64,000 nt of DNA from Clostridiales bacterium (GCA_015069575.1 SVIH01000006.1:38843-102842), one strand, 5' to 3'; numbered from the stretch's first letter, positions 35,647-44,775 are shown. Notes: generated by a model from the sequence alone, not told the origin. Program-made: numbers and translations.

Positions 35647-35666
35647 GTGGGACTCGAAGCCTGAGA
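35647..35666. repeat. Second copy of the 20-bp inverted T-arm repeat
   Basis: GTGGGACTCGAAGCCTGAGA is identical to 35450-35469, 197 bp downstream. Confidence 0.85.
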
Positions 35667-35696
35667 AGGTAAGGCACGAGCCACTAGGCTCAAAAT

Positions 35697-35722
35697 AAAA
35701 ACTGCTAGTTTAATAGCAATTT
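35697..35722 (-). terminator. Probable terminator of the metallo-hydrolase operon
   Basis: On the minus strand TTGCTA / TAGCAG forms a short stem followed by a T-rich tract directly after the stop codon. Confidence 0.5.
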
Positions 35723-36508
35723 TTATTCCATCAATAAAAGAACTTTGTTTTTACATTCGTTAAGAAACTCTTTCCACTCGTTTTTGTTTATAAAGGGGTT
35801 AAAATCGGGGGAAAGTGTTTTTAATTTTTCTTCAGTTTTATTATTCCAAGTGTGGTTACCTAAAAAGATTTCAACAGGTTTATCTTTTACCTTTTCCAAT
35901 CCTTGTAAAAAGTCTGTTCTGCAAGAAAAAGGAAGGTTATATTTTTCCAAAAATTCCTTTTTCATAGTGTTTGATCCAACACCGCCGTGCATACCTGCAA
36001 GGTAGGTTTTGTTTTTATATGTAACATTAAAAAAGAAACTCATTGTGCCACTAGTATGGCCCGGTGTTAAAACACATTCAATTTCTGTGTTTCCTAATTT
36101 TATTATATCACCATCATTTAACAAAACATCGGGCTGAAAACTTTCGTAGTATTTTGCGCCTAATTCTTTTGCCCAGCTTAAATCAATTTCACCGTTTGCT
36201 AATTTTTCGTCTTCTTTTGCAATAAATGTTTTAGCGCCCGTTAATTCCTTTAATGCTTTTGTTGCGCCAAGATGATCGTAATGGCCATGAGAATGAACAA
36301 TATATTTTATGTTTTTAGGGTCCAATCCCATTTTTTGCATATTAAAAAGCACCTGATATAAGGTCTGTGGATATCCTGAATCAATCATAATCAAACCTTT
36401 ACCTGTATCAATTATATGGCTTGAGCTACCGATTGAACCAACAAAGTAAAGATTATCTGCAATTTTAAAAGGCTCTATATAATCAAGCCAAGGGCGAGAT
36501 AAATCCAT
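35723..36508 (-). CDS. Metallo-beta-lactamase-fold hydrolase
   Basis: A 261-residue MBL-fold protein. The metal-binding motif is HSHGHYDHLGA near residue 92, with VLTPGHTSGTMSFFF (next His) at about 160 and FLGNHTWNN near 235 as further ligands. It resembles subclass B3-like or glyoxalase II-like hydrolases, but without a signal peptide, so it is probably cytosolic. The substrate is not readable from sequence. It is 13 bp downstream of holA on the same strand. Confidence 0.85.
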   Translation of the reverse strand: MDLSRPWLDYIEPFKIADNLYFVGSIGSSSHIIDTGKGLIMIDSGYPQTLYQVLFNMQKMGLDPKNIKYIVHSHGHYDHLGATKALKELTGAKTFIAKEDEKLANGEIDLSWAKELGAKYYESFQPDVLLNDGDIIKLGNTEIECVLTPGHTSGTMSFFFNVTYKNKTYLAGMHGGVGSNTMKKEFLEKYNLPFSCRTDFLQGLEKVKDKPVEIFLGNHTWNNKTEEKLKTLSPDFNPFINKNEWKEFLNECKNKVLLLME

Positions 36509-36521
36509 AAGAACTCCTTAA

Positions 36522-37517
36522 TTAAATCATTGTGATTTGTAAAATAAGTGAATGAAGGGCAGCCTCATCAAAACAAGCGCCGGTTTTTAAACCTTCATCA
36601 GTTTTATAGCAAAGGTCAACAGCTTTGTTTATGGCGTCAACAGAAAGTTTCAAACAAATGTTTTCATATTTTTTATAAATGAAATCTCTTGTTTTTAAGG
36701 TTGAAAGAATCTCCTGCTTGCTTTTTTTGTTTTCAAGCATACTTTTAATCATTAAAATCTGACGGTATTGCTTGGAAATAGCGCCTAAAATCAAGATAGG
36801 TTCTTCTTTTTGGCAAAGCATATGGCTTAATAATGAAAGCGCAGTTTTAACATCTTTTCTTAAAAGTGCGTCAGTCATATTAAACACATTATAATCTGTT
36901 GAAGGCGTAATTATGTTTATTATATCGTCTTTGTTTACAACGCCTTCTTTTTTATATGACGCTAATTTTTCAAGTTCACAGATTAAACTTTGCGGTGTTG
37001 CTTCGGCATACTCAATTAAAAACAACAAAGCGTTTCGTTCAATAGTTAAATTAAAGGTGCGCAAAGTTTTTTCAATCCACGCCATAAGTTCAGAATCAGA
37101 TAGAGCGTTAAATTCTACAACGGTGTGATTTGTTAATGCATTAAAGCATTTTTTTCTTTTGTCAGGCGAAGCACAAATAACAACCAAAACGGTGCTTTCC
37201 ATAGGGGATTTAAGATATTCTAAAAAACATTCCTCTTTATCGGGCTTTGCAAGTGAGGAAACAAACCCACTTTCTTCTAAAACAACCATTCTTTTTTCTG
37301 AAAAAAATGGAAAAGTTTCGCACGCCTGCACTATTTCCTGTCCGTTTGCATCCTTTGGTAAAACAGTAAGATTCACCTGCAATAAATCTGCAGGCACAAC
37401 AGCATCTATAAGGCGCTTTAATGCGCTTTTAAGAACATAGCCTTCTTCACCGCAAAATAAATAAACAGGGGCGATTGTTCCTGATTTTAAGGTTTTAAAA
37501 AACTCAGTATGGTTCAT
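36522..37517 (-). CDS. holA: DNA polymerase III subunit delta
   Basis: A 331-residue clamp-loader subunit that opens the sliding clamp. Recognisable parts are the N-terminal PVYLFCGEEGYVLKSALKRL, the middle FPFFSEKRMVVLEESGF and the C-terminal helical collar with AISKQYRQILMIKSML. holA next to comEC is a standard arrangement in Bacillota. It overlaps comEC by 14 bp. Confidence 0.92.
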   Translation of the reverse strand: MNHTEFFKTLKSGTIAPVYLFCGEEGYVLKSALKRLIDAVVPADLLQVNLTVLPKDANGQEIVQACETFPFFSEKRMVVLEESGFVSSLAKPDKEECFLEYLKSPMESTVLVVICASPDKRKKCFNALTNHTVVEFNALSDSELMAWIEKTLRTFNLTIERNALLFLIEYAEATPQSLICELEKLASYKKEGVVNKDDIINIITPSTDYNVFNMTDALLRKDVKTALSLLSHMLCQKEEPILILGAISKQYRQILMIKSMLENKKSKQEILSTLKTRDFIYKKYENICLKLSVDAINKAVDLCYKTDEGLKTGACFDEAALHSLILQITMI

Positions 37518-39528
37518 TATATCTCCTTAATGTTATATTAGTGTACCCGTTTGATTGAATATCATAAAATGTTTGGTTAAATTTGTGGGATATGCCGTTT
37601 GAAATAACGGTTTTTCCTTTAACAAGCGTATCATTTGTTATTGCAACGGTAAATGTTGTGTTTCTTGCACCGTTGCCAACAAATATTTTATTAACGTTAT
37701 CTTCAAATACAACGCCATTACTTATAAAACAGAAGATGCCATCAGGCAAAGTAACAGGCGTATCAATATGTGTTGCTTTATGTAACCTAGCCTTTTTTGA
37801 AATAATGACACTTGGTGCAACAAAGATATTTTTTATATTTATGTTTTTGTTTAAATTATCAAATATCTCCATATCGGATTCTGTCAGTAAAAACAGATAA
37901 TCTATATTCTTTGCATTTCTTAAAAGATATTGATAGTCATTGTTTAACCCGATAACATAGGATTTTTTGCCTTTGATGTGGGCGCATAATGTGTTCTTTT
38001 GAGTATACGGAACGCATATTTGCAAGGTGTTGTTTTTATAAAAAGAAGAGAATATACTGCAAAATATAATCGTTAATAAAAGCACGCCTGCAACAATTTT
38101 CTTTTTATTTGCCCTTATAAAACGGGTAAAGAAAACAGCAATAATAATTAAAACGACTGCAATAAAAGCAGAAATGGGTGCAAGTGAGAGTTGCGGAAAT
38201 CCGGAACAAAATTTTATAACAGATATGGCGCCTTGCAAAATATATCCTGCTATTTTTAAAACAAATCCTGCACCGCTAAATAAAAAGGATAACAGTACAG
38301 AGATAAAGCCTAAAGAAAGGCTAAAAGATACTAAAGGTACAGCAATAAGATTTGCCAGAATTGTAATAACAGGAATTTCACCGTAATAATAAACTTGTAA
38401 AGGCAATGTAAATACTGTTGCGCCCAAGGTTATCAATGCAGAGTTATATATAAAATTAAGAATCCTGATTCTTGTGCGAATCTGATATTTAGTAAAAACA
38501 ACAATACCAAAACAGGCAAGAAAGGATAACTGAAACGAAACATCAAAAAGTACAAACGGGTTCAATAAAAGAATAAAAATTCCTGCTAAACCCAATGCGT
38601 TTACGCTATCATATCGGTTTGAAAAAACAAGCGCACAGTTTAATGCACAAGCCATTACAGATGCTCTTAAAACCGAAGGTGATAAACCGGTAAACAAGGA
38701 ATAAATTACAGTAAAAACCGCAAGAATTATTAAAAATACAACATCATTTGCCTTCAGTTTCTTCATAATAAAAGAAAGCAGGCTTATTAAAATGCTTATA
38801 TGCAAACCGGAAACTGCTAAGAGATGCGATGTTCCTGCTTGAGAAAAGCTTTCATAAAGCTGGCTTGATATAAAATAGCGGTCTGCAGTAATCATTGCAT
38901 AAAGCACAGAAGCGCTTTCTGTTGTTGGCACATTTTTAAAAATGGTTTTACGAATCTGTTCTTTAAATTGGCTGAAGTAGTAATTTAAATCAGGCTCATT
39001 ATTAATAACCGTAATTTTCTTAATGTTCATTGTATGGGAAGTGCCATCGGCGTATGCGCTTAATTGTGGTAGAACTTCGCCAGGGTTTGAATTTTTTACA
39101 AACTTTACAGGATTTAATTTGCCAAAGCATTTTACAGTAAAACCTTCTTTTAAAGAAGGTGCGTCCTTAACGGTCAGATACGCATAAACGTTTATGTTAT
39201 CGGTTTTGCTTGTATCAGATATATCACAATTTTCAAGATAAATAGCGTATCCGTAATCGTTTGGGTGATAACTTGCGATTTTTCCCGTAATAGTGGCATT
39301 AGTATATTGTGTGGTATGCTCAACATATAAAAAATTTGTATACACAATGGTTATTGAGCAAACAATGGATAAAATAATCCATAGATTAAAACGCTTAAAA
39401 AGAATAAACAATATTACTGATACTATAAAAAGAATTAAAGCAATTATTAATCTGAAAGAAACACTTATGGTTATAATAATACCCGCAATTATTGCTAGCA
39501 AACAATAAAAAAGATAGCGTTGTTTCAT
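37504..39528 (-). CDS. comEC: ComEC/Rec2-family DNA-uptake channel protein
   Basis: A 674-residue membrane protein. An N-terminal DUF4131 region with an OB-like external domain (about 60-175) is followed by the Competence domain (about 210-470), with AGTSHLLAVSGLHISILISL and GLSPSVLRASVMAC. The C-terminal part (about 490-674) lies where ComEC carries a metallo-beta-lactamase nuclease domain. It is short and lacks HxHxDH. The channel brings single-stranded DNA into the cell during transformation. The stop codon of the upstream GerMN gene abuts its start. Confidence 0.88.
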   Translation of the reverse strand: MKQRYLFYCLLAIIAGIIITISVSFRLIIALILFIVSVILFILFKRFNLWIILSIVCSITIVYTNFLYVEHTTQYTNATITGKIASYHPNDYGYAIYLENCDISDTSKTDNINVYAYLTVKDAPSLKEGFTVKCFGKLNPVKFVKNSNPGEVLPQLSAYADGTSHTMNIKKITVINNEPDLNYYFSQFKEQIRKTIFKNVPTTESASVLYAMITADRYFISSQLYESFSQAGTSHLLAVSGLHISILISLLSFIMKKLKANDVVFLIILAVFTVIYSLFTGLSPSVLRASVMACALNCALVFSNRYDSVNALGLAGIFILLLNPFVLFDVSFQLSFLACFGIVVFTKYQIRTRIRILNFIYNSALITLGATVFTLPLQVYYYGEIPVITILANLIAVPLVSFSLSLGFISVLLSFLFSGAGFVLKIAGYILQGAISVIKFCSGFPQLSLAPISAFIAVVLIIIAVFFTRFIRANKKKIVAGVLLLTIIFCSIFSSFYKNNTLQICVPYTQKNTLCAHIKGKKSYVIGLNNDYQYLLRNAKNIDYLFLLTESDMEIFDNLNKNINIKNIFVAPSVIISKKARLHKATHIDTPVTLPDGIFCFISNGVVFEDNVNKIFVGNGARNTTFTVAITNDTLVKGKTVISNGISHKFNQTFYDIQSNGYTNITLRRYNEPY

Positions 39529-40896
39529 TTAAACCAGGGATTCAATAAAATCAGCAGGCAATGTCAATAACGGCTGGTCAAGTTTTATGTGACCGCAAAG
39601 GGTTGTGCGTCTTTGTCCATCTTGCAGAATAAGCGCTTTTGTTGTGCCTGAAAATGCGCAGGCGGTGGCAATAAGGGAATAAACAATAGCGTATTCTTTT
39701 TGTTGTGAAAGATTTTTAGTTTGGAAATAATTAAAATACGCTTGGCTAAGGTCTATAATCGCTGTATCGTTTGAAACAACAACATTGTTTGCAATTTTAT
39801 TAAAATCCCTTAGTTCAGGTGTAATGTTTAAAATATATTCATTTAAAAAGTCGGCCATACTGCTAAGGGAAGGCATATTTGAAACAAGCATAGAAGCGTT
39901 CACAAGCCCTGTTTCGTTACTGCTTGGCGTAATAACATTTACTTTACTGCGAATTTTGTTGTATGATGTAGTGCAAGGCTGATCAATTTGTGTGATTTTG
40001 TTGCCCTGTGGATCGTTAATGGAAAGATGAATGTTTTTTAAGTTTGAATATAAACTGTTAAGCGTACAAACAATAGCGTCTACACCTAACCAGTCTTTAT
40101 TATACACCCAGTTGTTTGGGCAAGTAAGATCTAAAGAAAGCACGCCTTTATTAACCTTTGGCAAAGTAGCAACCATAAAGCCATCAGGGAAAATAGCGGG
40201 GCTTTTTGTTATTAATACAGAAAGCAGTGCTGAAGCGTAGTTCTTATCATTTAAATTGATGCTTACAGTTTCAGGCAAAATATAAGTATTTGTAGAATCT
40301 GCAACATAAACGGTTCCATAAAAGGTTTTTTGCAAAAGAGTTCCGTTGATAATGGAATTATATTCCTGAATAAGTTGTGAAATGGTTCCTGTGTATTTTG
40401 AAAGCAGCATAATGGGGTGTTCAGGTAATCCCGGAGATGTAAGTTGCGCACCCTCAACGGTTATATTAACAAAAGAAACCTCATTTAACGAAGTAAATGT
40501 TGATACAAGAACGCTAACACAAGCAAAAAAATTATCCACATTCATTTTATTGAACTGCCATGAAAGGTCAATATATAAAATGTCCTGCACAAGCATAATG
40601 CTTCTTAATGAAACGCCTTTAGGAAACGGTGAAATATATCCTTCTTCAGTGCCGAATAAAAGGGCGTTCATAATAGAAGTGTATAAAGAGCCTTCTGATG
40701 AAAGCCTTTGTGAAAAAGCCAGAACTTTGCTGTTGTCTTCTGCAGGATAATAAAGGGTAACCCATTCCGGTTGACCTTTGGGCATTTCATAAGGTAAAAG
40801 ATGTATATCTATTTTGTTTTTTATGTATGATTCATCGGAACAGGCACAAAAAAGCATAACGATGACCAATAAAGCAGAAAGAACAAGTTTTTTCAC
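39529..40896 (-). CDS. GerMN-domain lipoprotein (second)
   Basis: A 455-residue lipoprotein. The signal peptide ends in VIVMLFCACSDE (lipobox). A GerMN-type module (about 40-155) has PEWVTLYYPAEDN and ILYIDLSWQF. A related second module follows (about 195-320, YASALLSVLIT and GVLSLDLTCP), and a third part near 345-420 contains TAIIDLSQAYFNYF. GerMN modules bind cell-wall-related ligands in germination and division proteins. It overlaps the first GerMN gene by 4 bp, and the order kinase-GerMN-GerMN suggests it belongs to the sensor system. Confidence 0.75.
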   Translation of the reverse strand: MKKLVLSALLVIVMLFCACSDESYIKNKIDIHLLPYEMPKGQPEWVTLYYPAEDNSKVLAFSQRLSSEGSLYTSIMNALLFGTEEGYISPFPKGVSLRSIMLVQDILYIDLSWQFNKMNVDNFFACVSVLVSTFTSLNEVSFVNITVEGAQLTSPGLPEHPIMLLSKYTGTISQLIQEYNSIINGTLLQKTFYGTVYVADSTNTYILPETVSINLNDKNYASALLSVLITKSPAIFPDGFMVATLPKVNKGVLSLDLTCPNNWVYNKDWLGVDAIVCTLNSLYSNLKNIHLSINDPQGNKITQIDQPCTTSYNKIRSKVNVITPSSNETGLVNASMLVSNMPSLSSMADFLNEYILNITPELRDFNKIANNVVVSNDTAIIDLSQAYFNYFQTKNLSQQKEYAIVYSLIATACAFSGTTKALILQDGQRRTTLCGHIKLDQPLLTLPADFIESLV

Positions 40897-41828
40897 TCTA
40901 ATACCCCCAGATGCTTTAAAAGACTATCATAACTTATCAGCCATGTTCTGCCTCTTAAAACAAGTTGAAGCGGTACATTGGAAACTTCATAACCTGCATT
41001 TTCGTTTCGTATTTTAAACGACACCTGAACATAGGCGGTTTTGCCGTCTTCTGATACTGTGTAGTTGTCTTCTACTTTATATTCGCTCATTTTAAGGTCA
41101 AGGTAGTTGAATTTTTGTGATATTTCCTCCAAAATAGGAAGTTTAGTAGAGCCCTCACCTAAATAAAGATAAAGTTTTTCCCATTGGGTTTTTGAAAAGT
41201 AATCCAGCGCAATTTTAGTAACAGTTGATGGGGTAAGCAAAAGGGAAGTATCCCTTGAAAGAGGACCCAAAGGTGTTGAATCGGTTTGAGATTTCTGCAA
41301 ACCAACGCTGTAGGAATCGGGCCTTAATTGCGCACCGTTTTGTTCAATATAAATTTGCACATAAGTGTGGTTACCCATTTCACAAACGGTGTTCACAATA
41401 GAATAAATGGCAAGCCGACGATTTAAAAAGGTTTCTTCGTCATTCGAGCCTAATGTGTCATTATAAAAATCGTCACTTAATGTAACGTAAAGGTAATTAC
41501 CGTTTGATTTAACGGAAACAAGTTTTGTTTTTCCCTTAAAAAGATATGTAAAATCTGTTCTTTGGCCTAAAGGCTTGGATAACAGAGCATTGATTGCATA
41601 AAATTCGGGCTGTTCGTGGGGTGTGATTTCAACAGTAAGGGAGTATCTTATCAGCATAGGTTCGTTATAAAATCTGAAGTACAGTGGCATCACTAACGAA
41701 GAAACTGAAACCGTTGAATCCTGTACCGGCGGAATTACATCGCCCGGAGTTTTATCCATATAACTTGATGTGCAACCGCACATAAAGATAATTGCAAATA
41801 TTAAAAATACGGATAATAATTTTTTCAT
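40893..41828 (-). CDS. GerMN-domain lipoprotein (first), next to the histidine kinase
   Basis: A 311-residue lipoprotein. The signal peptide is LLSVFLIFAIIFMCGCTSS with the lipobox Cys near residue 19. A GerMN-like module (about 45-165) has MPLYFRFYNEPMLIRYSL and YLYVTLSDDFYND. A C-terminal domain follows, with IALDYFSKTQWEKLYLYLGE and TWLISYDSLL. It starts 14 bp downstream of the histidine kinase. This recalls the mtrA-mtrB-lpqB operon of Actinobacteria, in which the lipoprotein LpqB carries a GerMN domain and modulates the kinase. Confidence 0.78.
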   Translation of the reverse strand: MKKLLSVFLIFAIIFMCGCTSSYMDKTPGDVIPPVQDSTVSVSSLVMPLYFRFYNEPMLIRYSLTVEITPHEQPEFYAINALLSKPLGQRTDFTYLFKGKTKLVSVKSNGNYLYVTLSDDFYNDTLGSNDEETFLNRRLAIYSIVNTVCEMGNHTYVQIYIEQNGAQLRPDSYSVGLQKSQTDSTPLGPLSRDTSLLLTPSTVTKIALDYFSKTQWEKLYLYLGEGSTKLPILEEISQKFNYLDLKMSEYKVEDNYTVSEDGKTAYVQVSFKIRNENAGYEVSNVPLQLVLRGRTWLISYDSLLKHLGVLE

Positions 41829-41842
41829 ATTGCTCTCCTCTC

Positions 41843-43300
41843 TTAACGGCTTAAAGGCAAGGTTATGGTAAAGGTGGTACCTTCACTTAAAACGCTTTTA
41901 ACATCAATGTTTCCGCCATGTTGTTCAACAATTTGTTTCACAATGGAAAGACCTAATCCTGTTCCGCCTGCCTGACGGGATCTACCTTTATCAACACGGT
42001 AAAAACGCTCAAAAATATGGTTAAGATCATCGTTTGACATACCGATACCCTGGTCTTCAACAGTTACTACAGCGTTGCCCTGGCTTTGCGAAAGCGTAAC
42101 CTTAACAACAGTATTTTCAGGCGAATATTTTATGGCGTTATCAATAAGGTTGGTAAAAACCTGTTGAAGTCTTAATTCATCGCCTTGTAAGGTAGTATCA
42201 ACGTATTCGTAAGAAACCGTAATGTGTTTACTGCGGGCAAGGGGCGCAACGGTACCGGTTATTTTTCTTATAAGTTTACTTAAATCAACAGAACCTAAAA
42301 TAAGCGTGTCTGCGCCTTTATCTGTTTTAACAAGGGTTAATAAGTCATTAATAACAAGTGAAAGCCTGTCAACTTCGTTATTAATATCACCCATAAATTC
42401 CTGATATAGTTCCTTTGGCGCATCAGGCTGGCTTAAAAGAGATTCGGAAAGTATTTTCATTGAAGCCAGAGGTGTTTTTAATTCGTGGGAAGCATCAGAA
42501 ACAAACTGATTTCGTGAATTATCAAGATTTTCAAGTTTTTCCGACATCATATTAAATGCTTTTGCAAGTTCACCAAACTCAGCAATTTCATTTTCGTCAA
42601 CCCTTGTAGAGAAATCACCGCCACTCATTTTGCCAATAGCGCGGTTAAATTTGCGGATAGAAAGAGTAAGGTTATTGCTAACATAAAAAGTAATAGCAGA
42701 AACTATTATTGTAAAAACAAGGCTAAAAACTGAAAGCCAAATTGCAACAGAAGTTACATTTTCAACAATATCCTGCACAGGCGCAGAAAGAACTAAAACA
42801 CCTTTTTGCTCGCCGGACATAATTACGGCATGGGTGTAGTATCCTGCCCAGAATGTACCGTGTGAACGGTTCAAATAGGCATTATCCTTTGTAATTGCAG
42901 TAGGGGAAAGGGTTTGCTTATGATAACCTACCGCAGTATCCTGATTACCTGAAAGAACAGATGCAATTTCTTCAGAATAAGGCATTGTTCCGTTAAGCGT
43001 TGAAAAAGTATCAGCCTGAACACAGCCTGACTGGTCAATAAAAAGCATTCTGCCTTTACCTGCCATAGCATAATCAGAAAGAACCCCGTTAACAACATCG
43101 GGATCCATATCTTCCATATACGGCAGAAGGGCAGAAGCACAGTTTTTTAAGGTATCAGTTTGCTCCTGATACCTTATGTTAAGAAAATATTTTCCTAAAT
43201 ATGTAGTTACAGAAAGAGTAATGATGGCTAAAACTGCAACGACGATTAAAATGTAAGTTACGCCAAGCAGAATATTAAGCCCGGGTTTATTTTTGCGCAA
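41843..43300 (-). CDS. Sensor histidine kinase (WalK/PhoR/MtrB type)
   Basis: A 485-residue kinase with TM1 at about 10-32, an extracellular sensor domain to about 165, TM2 at about 172-195 and a HAMP linker. HisKA follows with the phospho-His in SDASHELKTPLASMK (near residue 270). The HATPase domain has NLIDNAIKYSP, EDQGIGMSNDDL and GGTGLGLSIVKQIVE. It phosphorylates the response regulator encoded just upstream, with which it overlaps by 14 bp. Signals may be envelope-related given the GerMN lipoproteins downstream. Confidence 0.92.
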   Translation of the reverse strand: MRKNKPGLNILLGVTYILIVVAVLAIITLSVTTYLGKYFLNIRYQEQTDTLKNCASALLPYMEDMDPDVVNGVLSDYAMAGKGRMLFIDQSGCVQADTFSTLNGTMPYSEEIASVLSGNQDTAVGYHKQTLSPTAITKDNAYLNRSHGTFWAGYYTHAVIMSGEQKGVLVLSAPVQDIVENVTSVAIWLSVFSLVFTIIVSAITFYVSNNLTLSIRKFNRAIGKMSGGDFSTRVDENEIAEFGELAKAFNMMSEKLENLDNSRNQFVSDASHELKTPLASMKILSESLLSQPDAPKELYQEFMGDINNEVDRLSLVINDLLTLVKTDKGADTLILGSVDLSKLIRKITGTVAPLARSKHITVSYEYVDTTLQGDELRLQQVFTNLIDNAIKYSPENTVVKVTLSQSQGNAVVTVEDQGIGMSNDDLNHIFERFYRVDKGRSRQAGGTGLGLSIVKQIVEQHGGNIDVKSVLSEGTTFTITLPLSR

Positions 43301-43964
43301 AATAATACCCTACACCCCATTTGGTGTAAACATATTCAGGCGCGTTTTGATCTCCTTCGATTTTTTGGCGAAGGCGACGGATATGTACATCAACAGTGCG
43401 GATATCCCCTGAATAGTCCTTCCATATATACTCAAGCAAATCTTCCCTGCGGAAAACTTTGCCCGGATTTGTTACAAGCAATAAAAGAATGTCAAACTCT
43501 TTTGCGGTAAGCTCAATTTCAACGCCTTTTATGGTAACGGTGCGTTTTTCTTTATCCATAACAAGATCTTTTACTTTAAGCTCGCTATCAGAAACGCTTT
43601 TTTCACTGCGCTTTAAAAGGTTTTTCATTCGCGCTTTTAATTCGTTTACATTAAAAGGCTTTGTAAGATAATCGTCAGCACCCTCGGTAAGACCTTCGAT
43701 TTTATCTTCGTCAGCAGATTTTGCGGTAAGCATAATAATAGGAATCATGGATTCCTGACGAATGCTGTGGCAGACATCAGTGCCGGAAATACCGGGAAGC
43801 ATTACATCAAGCAAAATAATATCAAAATTATCATTGTTAAATTTTTCAAGGGCTTCTTCACCGCTGTGCGCACAATCAGTTTCATAACCCTCCTGCTCAA
43901 GACTGAATTTAAGACCTTTAACAATTAATGGCTCGTCATCAACAATCAAAACGCGTTTTGCCAT
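43287..43964 (-). CDS. OmpR/PhoB-family response regulator
   Basis: A 225-residue regulator. The receiver domain has VLIVDDEPLIVKGL, the phospho-acceptor Asp in DIILLDVMLPG, and conserved Lys in DDYLTKPF. The C-terminal winged helix has LTAKEFDILLLLV and DVHIRRLRQKIE. The ATG at 43964 follows GGAGG by six bases. First gene of the minus-strand operon that includes the kinase, two GerMN lipoproteins, comEC and holA. The palindrome between its promoter and start may be its own operator. Confidence 0.93.
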   Translation of the reverse strand: MAKRVLIVDDEPLIVKGLKFSLEQEGYETDCAHSGEEALEKFNNDNFDIILLDVMLPGISGTDVCHSIRQESMIPIIMLTAKSADEDKIEGLTEGADDYLTKPFNVNELKARMKNLLKRSEKSVSDSELKVKDLVMDKEKRTVTIKGVEIELTAKEFDILLLLVTNPGKVFRREDLLEYIWKDYSGDIRTVDVHIRRLRQKIEGDQNAPEYVYTKWGVGYYFAQK

Positions 43965-43987
43965 AAAATCCTCCAAATATTAAAATT

Positions 43988-44031
43988 TTGTAATATATTA
44001 CAATTATATCACAAGCATAAAAATTTTACAA
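43988..44031 (-). promoter_or_regulatory. Promoter and palindromic operator of the two-component operon
   Basis: A -35 TTGTAA (44026-44031) and extended -10 TGATATAAT (-10 at 44003-44008), 17 bp apart, read toward the response regulator. A perfect 16-bp palindrome TTGTAATATATTACAA (43988-44003) lies at the transcription start region. It repeats the TTGTAA of the -35. Confidence 0.75.
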
Positions 44032-44040
44032 CATAAAAAC

Positions 44041-44072
44041 AAAAGAACTGCGCTAAAACACAGTTCTTTATA
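44041..44072 (-). terminator. Terminator of the ATPase-MgtC operon
   Basis: On the minus strand AAAGAACTG / CAGTTCTTT with a 9-base loop and T tract follows the MgtC stop codon. Confidence 0.8.
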
Positions 44073-44073
44073 T

Positions 44074-44775
44074 TTAAACTTCAATTGTAATAAAATGCTC
44101 ATCATTGGCAATAGTCTGTGCAAGTACCTGTGGCGGAATATCGTGCGTGGTTTTAAAGTGCACGCGGTACTCAATCAACCCGTTTTCAAGACGTTTAAGA
44201 CGGCTTTTTTGAATAGTTACTGCGTAAGATTTAAATACCTGGCAAATTTCCTGTGCCGCATCATATGTAGCCTCACCAACCAAAACGGCTTCGCCTGTAA
44301 AAGAGGAATCATAGCCGGTGAGAACTCTGTGCAGTAAAAACTGCAACACAAGCAGCAAAAGAGTGCCAAACAAGGCGATCAGGTATAAACCTGCACCAAA
44401 CGCCATACCGATGCCGCAAGTTGCTAAAATGCCTGCCGCAGTGGTTAAGCCCTGAACAGAAGACTGATTCTGCCTTATATAAATTACGCCTGCGCCTAAA
44501 AATGGAATACCTGTAACTATTTGTGCGGCAATACGGGAAGCATCTGCATTATAGCCAAGTTTAAGCATATCGATAAAACCGTATTTTGAAACAACCATCA
44601 TCAACGCAGAAGCCAGTGCGATAATCATATGTGTTCTAACGCCTGCGCCTTTTGAACGCCTTGAACGTTCATAACCTATAAGGCAACCGCACATTGCAGC
44701 TGCAACTATACGCAAACAAAAATTTAATTGTGTCAACCAATCAAGATTACCAAAAACACTTAAATCGAGATTCAT
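44074..44775 (-). CDS. MgtC/SapB-family membrane protein
   Basis: A 233-residue protein with four to five helices in the N-terminal MgtC domain. Family motifs are CLIGYERSRRSKGAGVRTHM near residue 38 and GAGVIYIRQNQSSVQGLTTAA near 90. A small C-terminal ACT-like cytosolic domain follows (YRVHFKTTHDIPP). The ATG at 44775 has AAAGGTGA upstream. MgtC proteins affect divalent-metal or phosphate balance and ATP synthase in pathogens. Here the gene follows the P-type ATPase by 5 bp and so should be under the same manganese riboswitch. Confidence 0.88.
   Translation of the reverse strand: MNLDLSVFGNLDWLTQLNFCLRIVAAAMCGCLIGYERSRRSKGAGVRTHMIIALASALMMVVSKYGFIDMLKLGYNADASRIAAQIVTGIPFLGAGVIYIRQNQSSVQGLTTAAGILATCGIGMAFGAGLYLIALFGTLLLLVLQFLLHRVLTGYDSSFTGEAVLVGEATYDAAQEICQVFKSYAVTIQKSRLKRLENGLIEYRVHFKTTHDIPPQVLAQTIANDEHFITIEV

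Noticed and set aside
39529..41828. Sporulation/germination function from the GerMN domains
   Set aside because: No spore gene is nearby and GerMN modules are also found in non-sporulating bacteria, so the domain alone does not show it.
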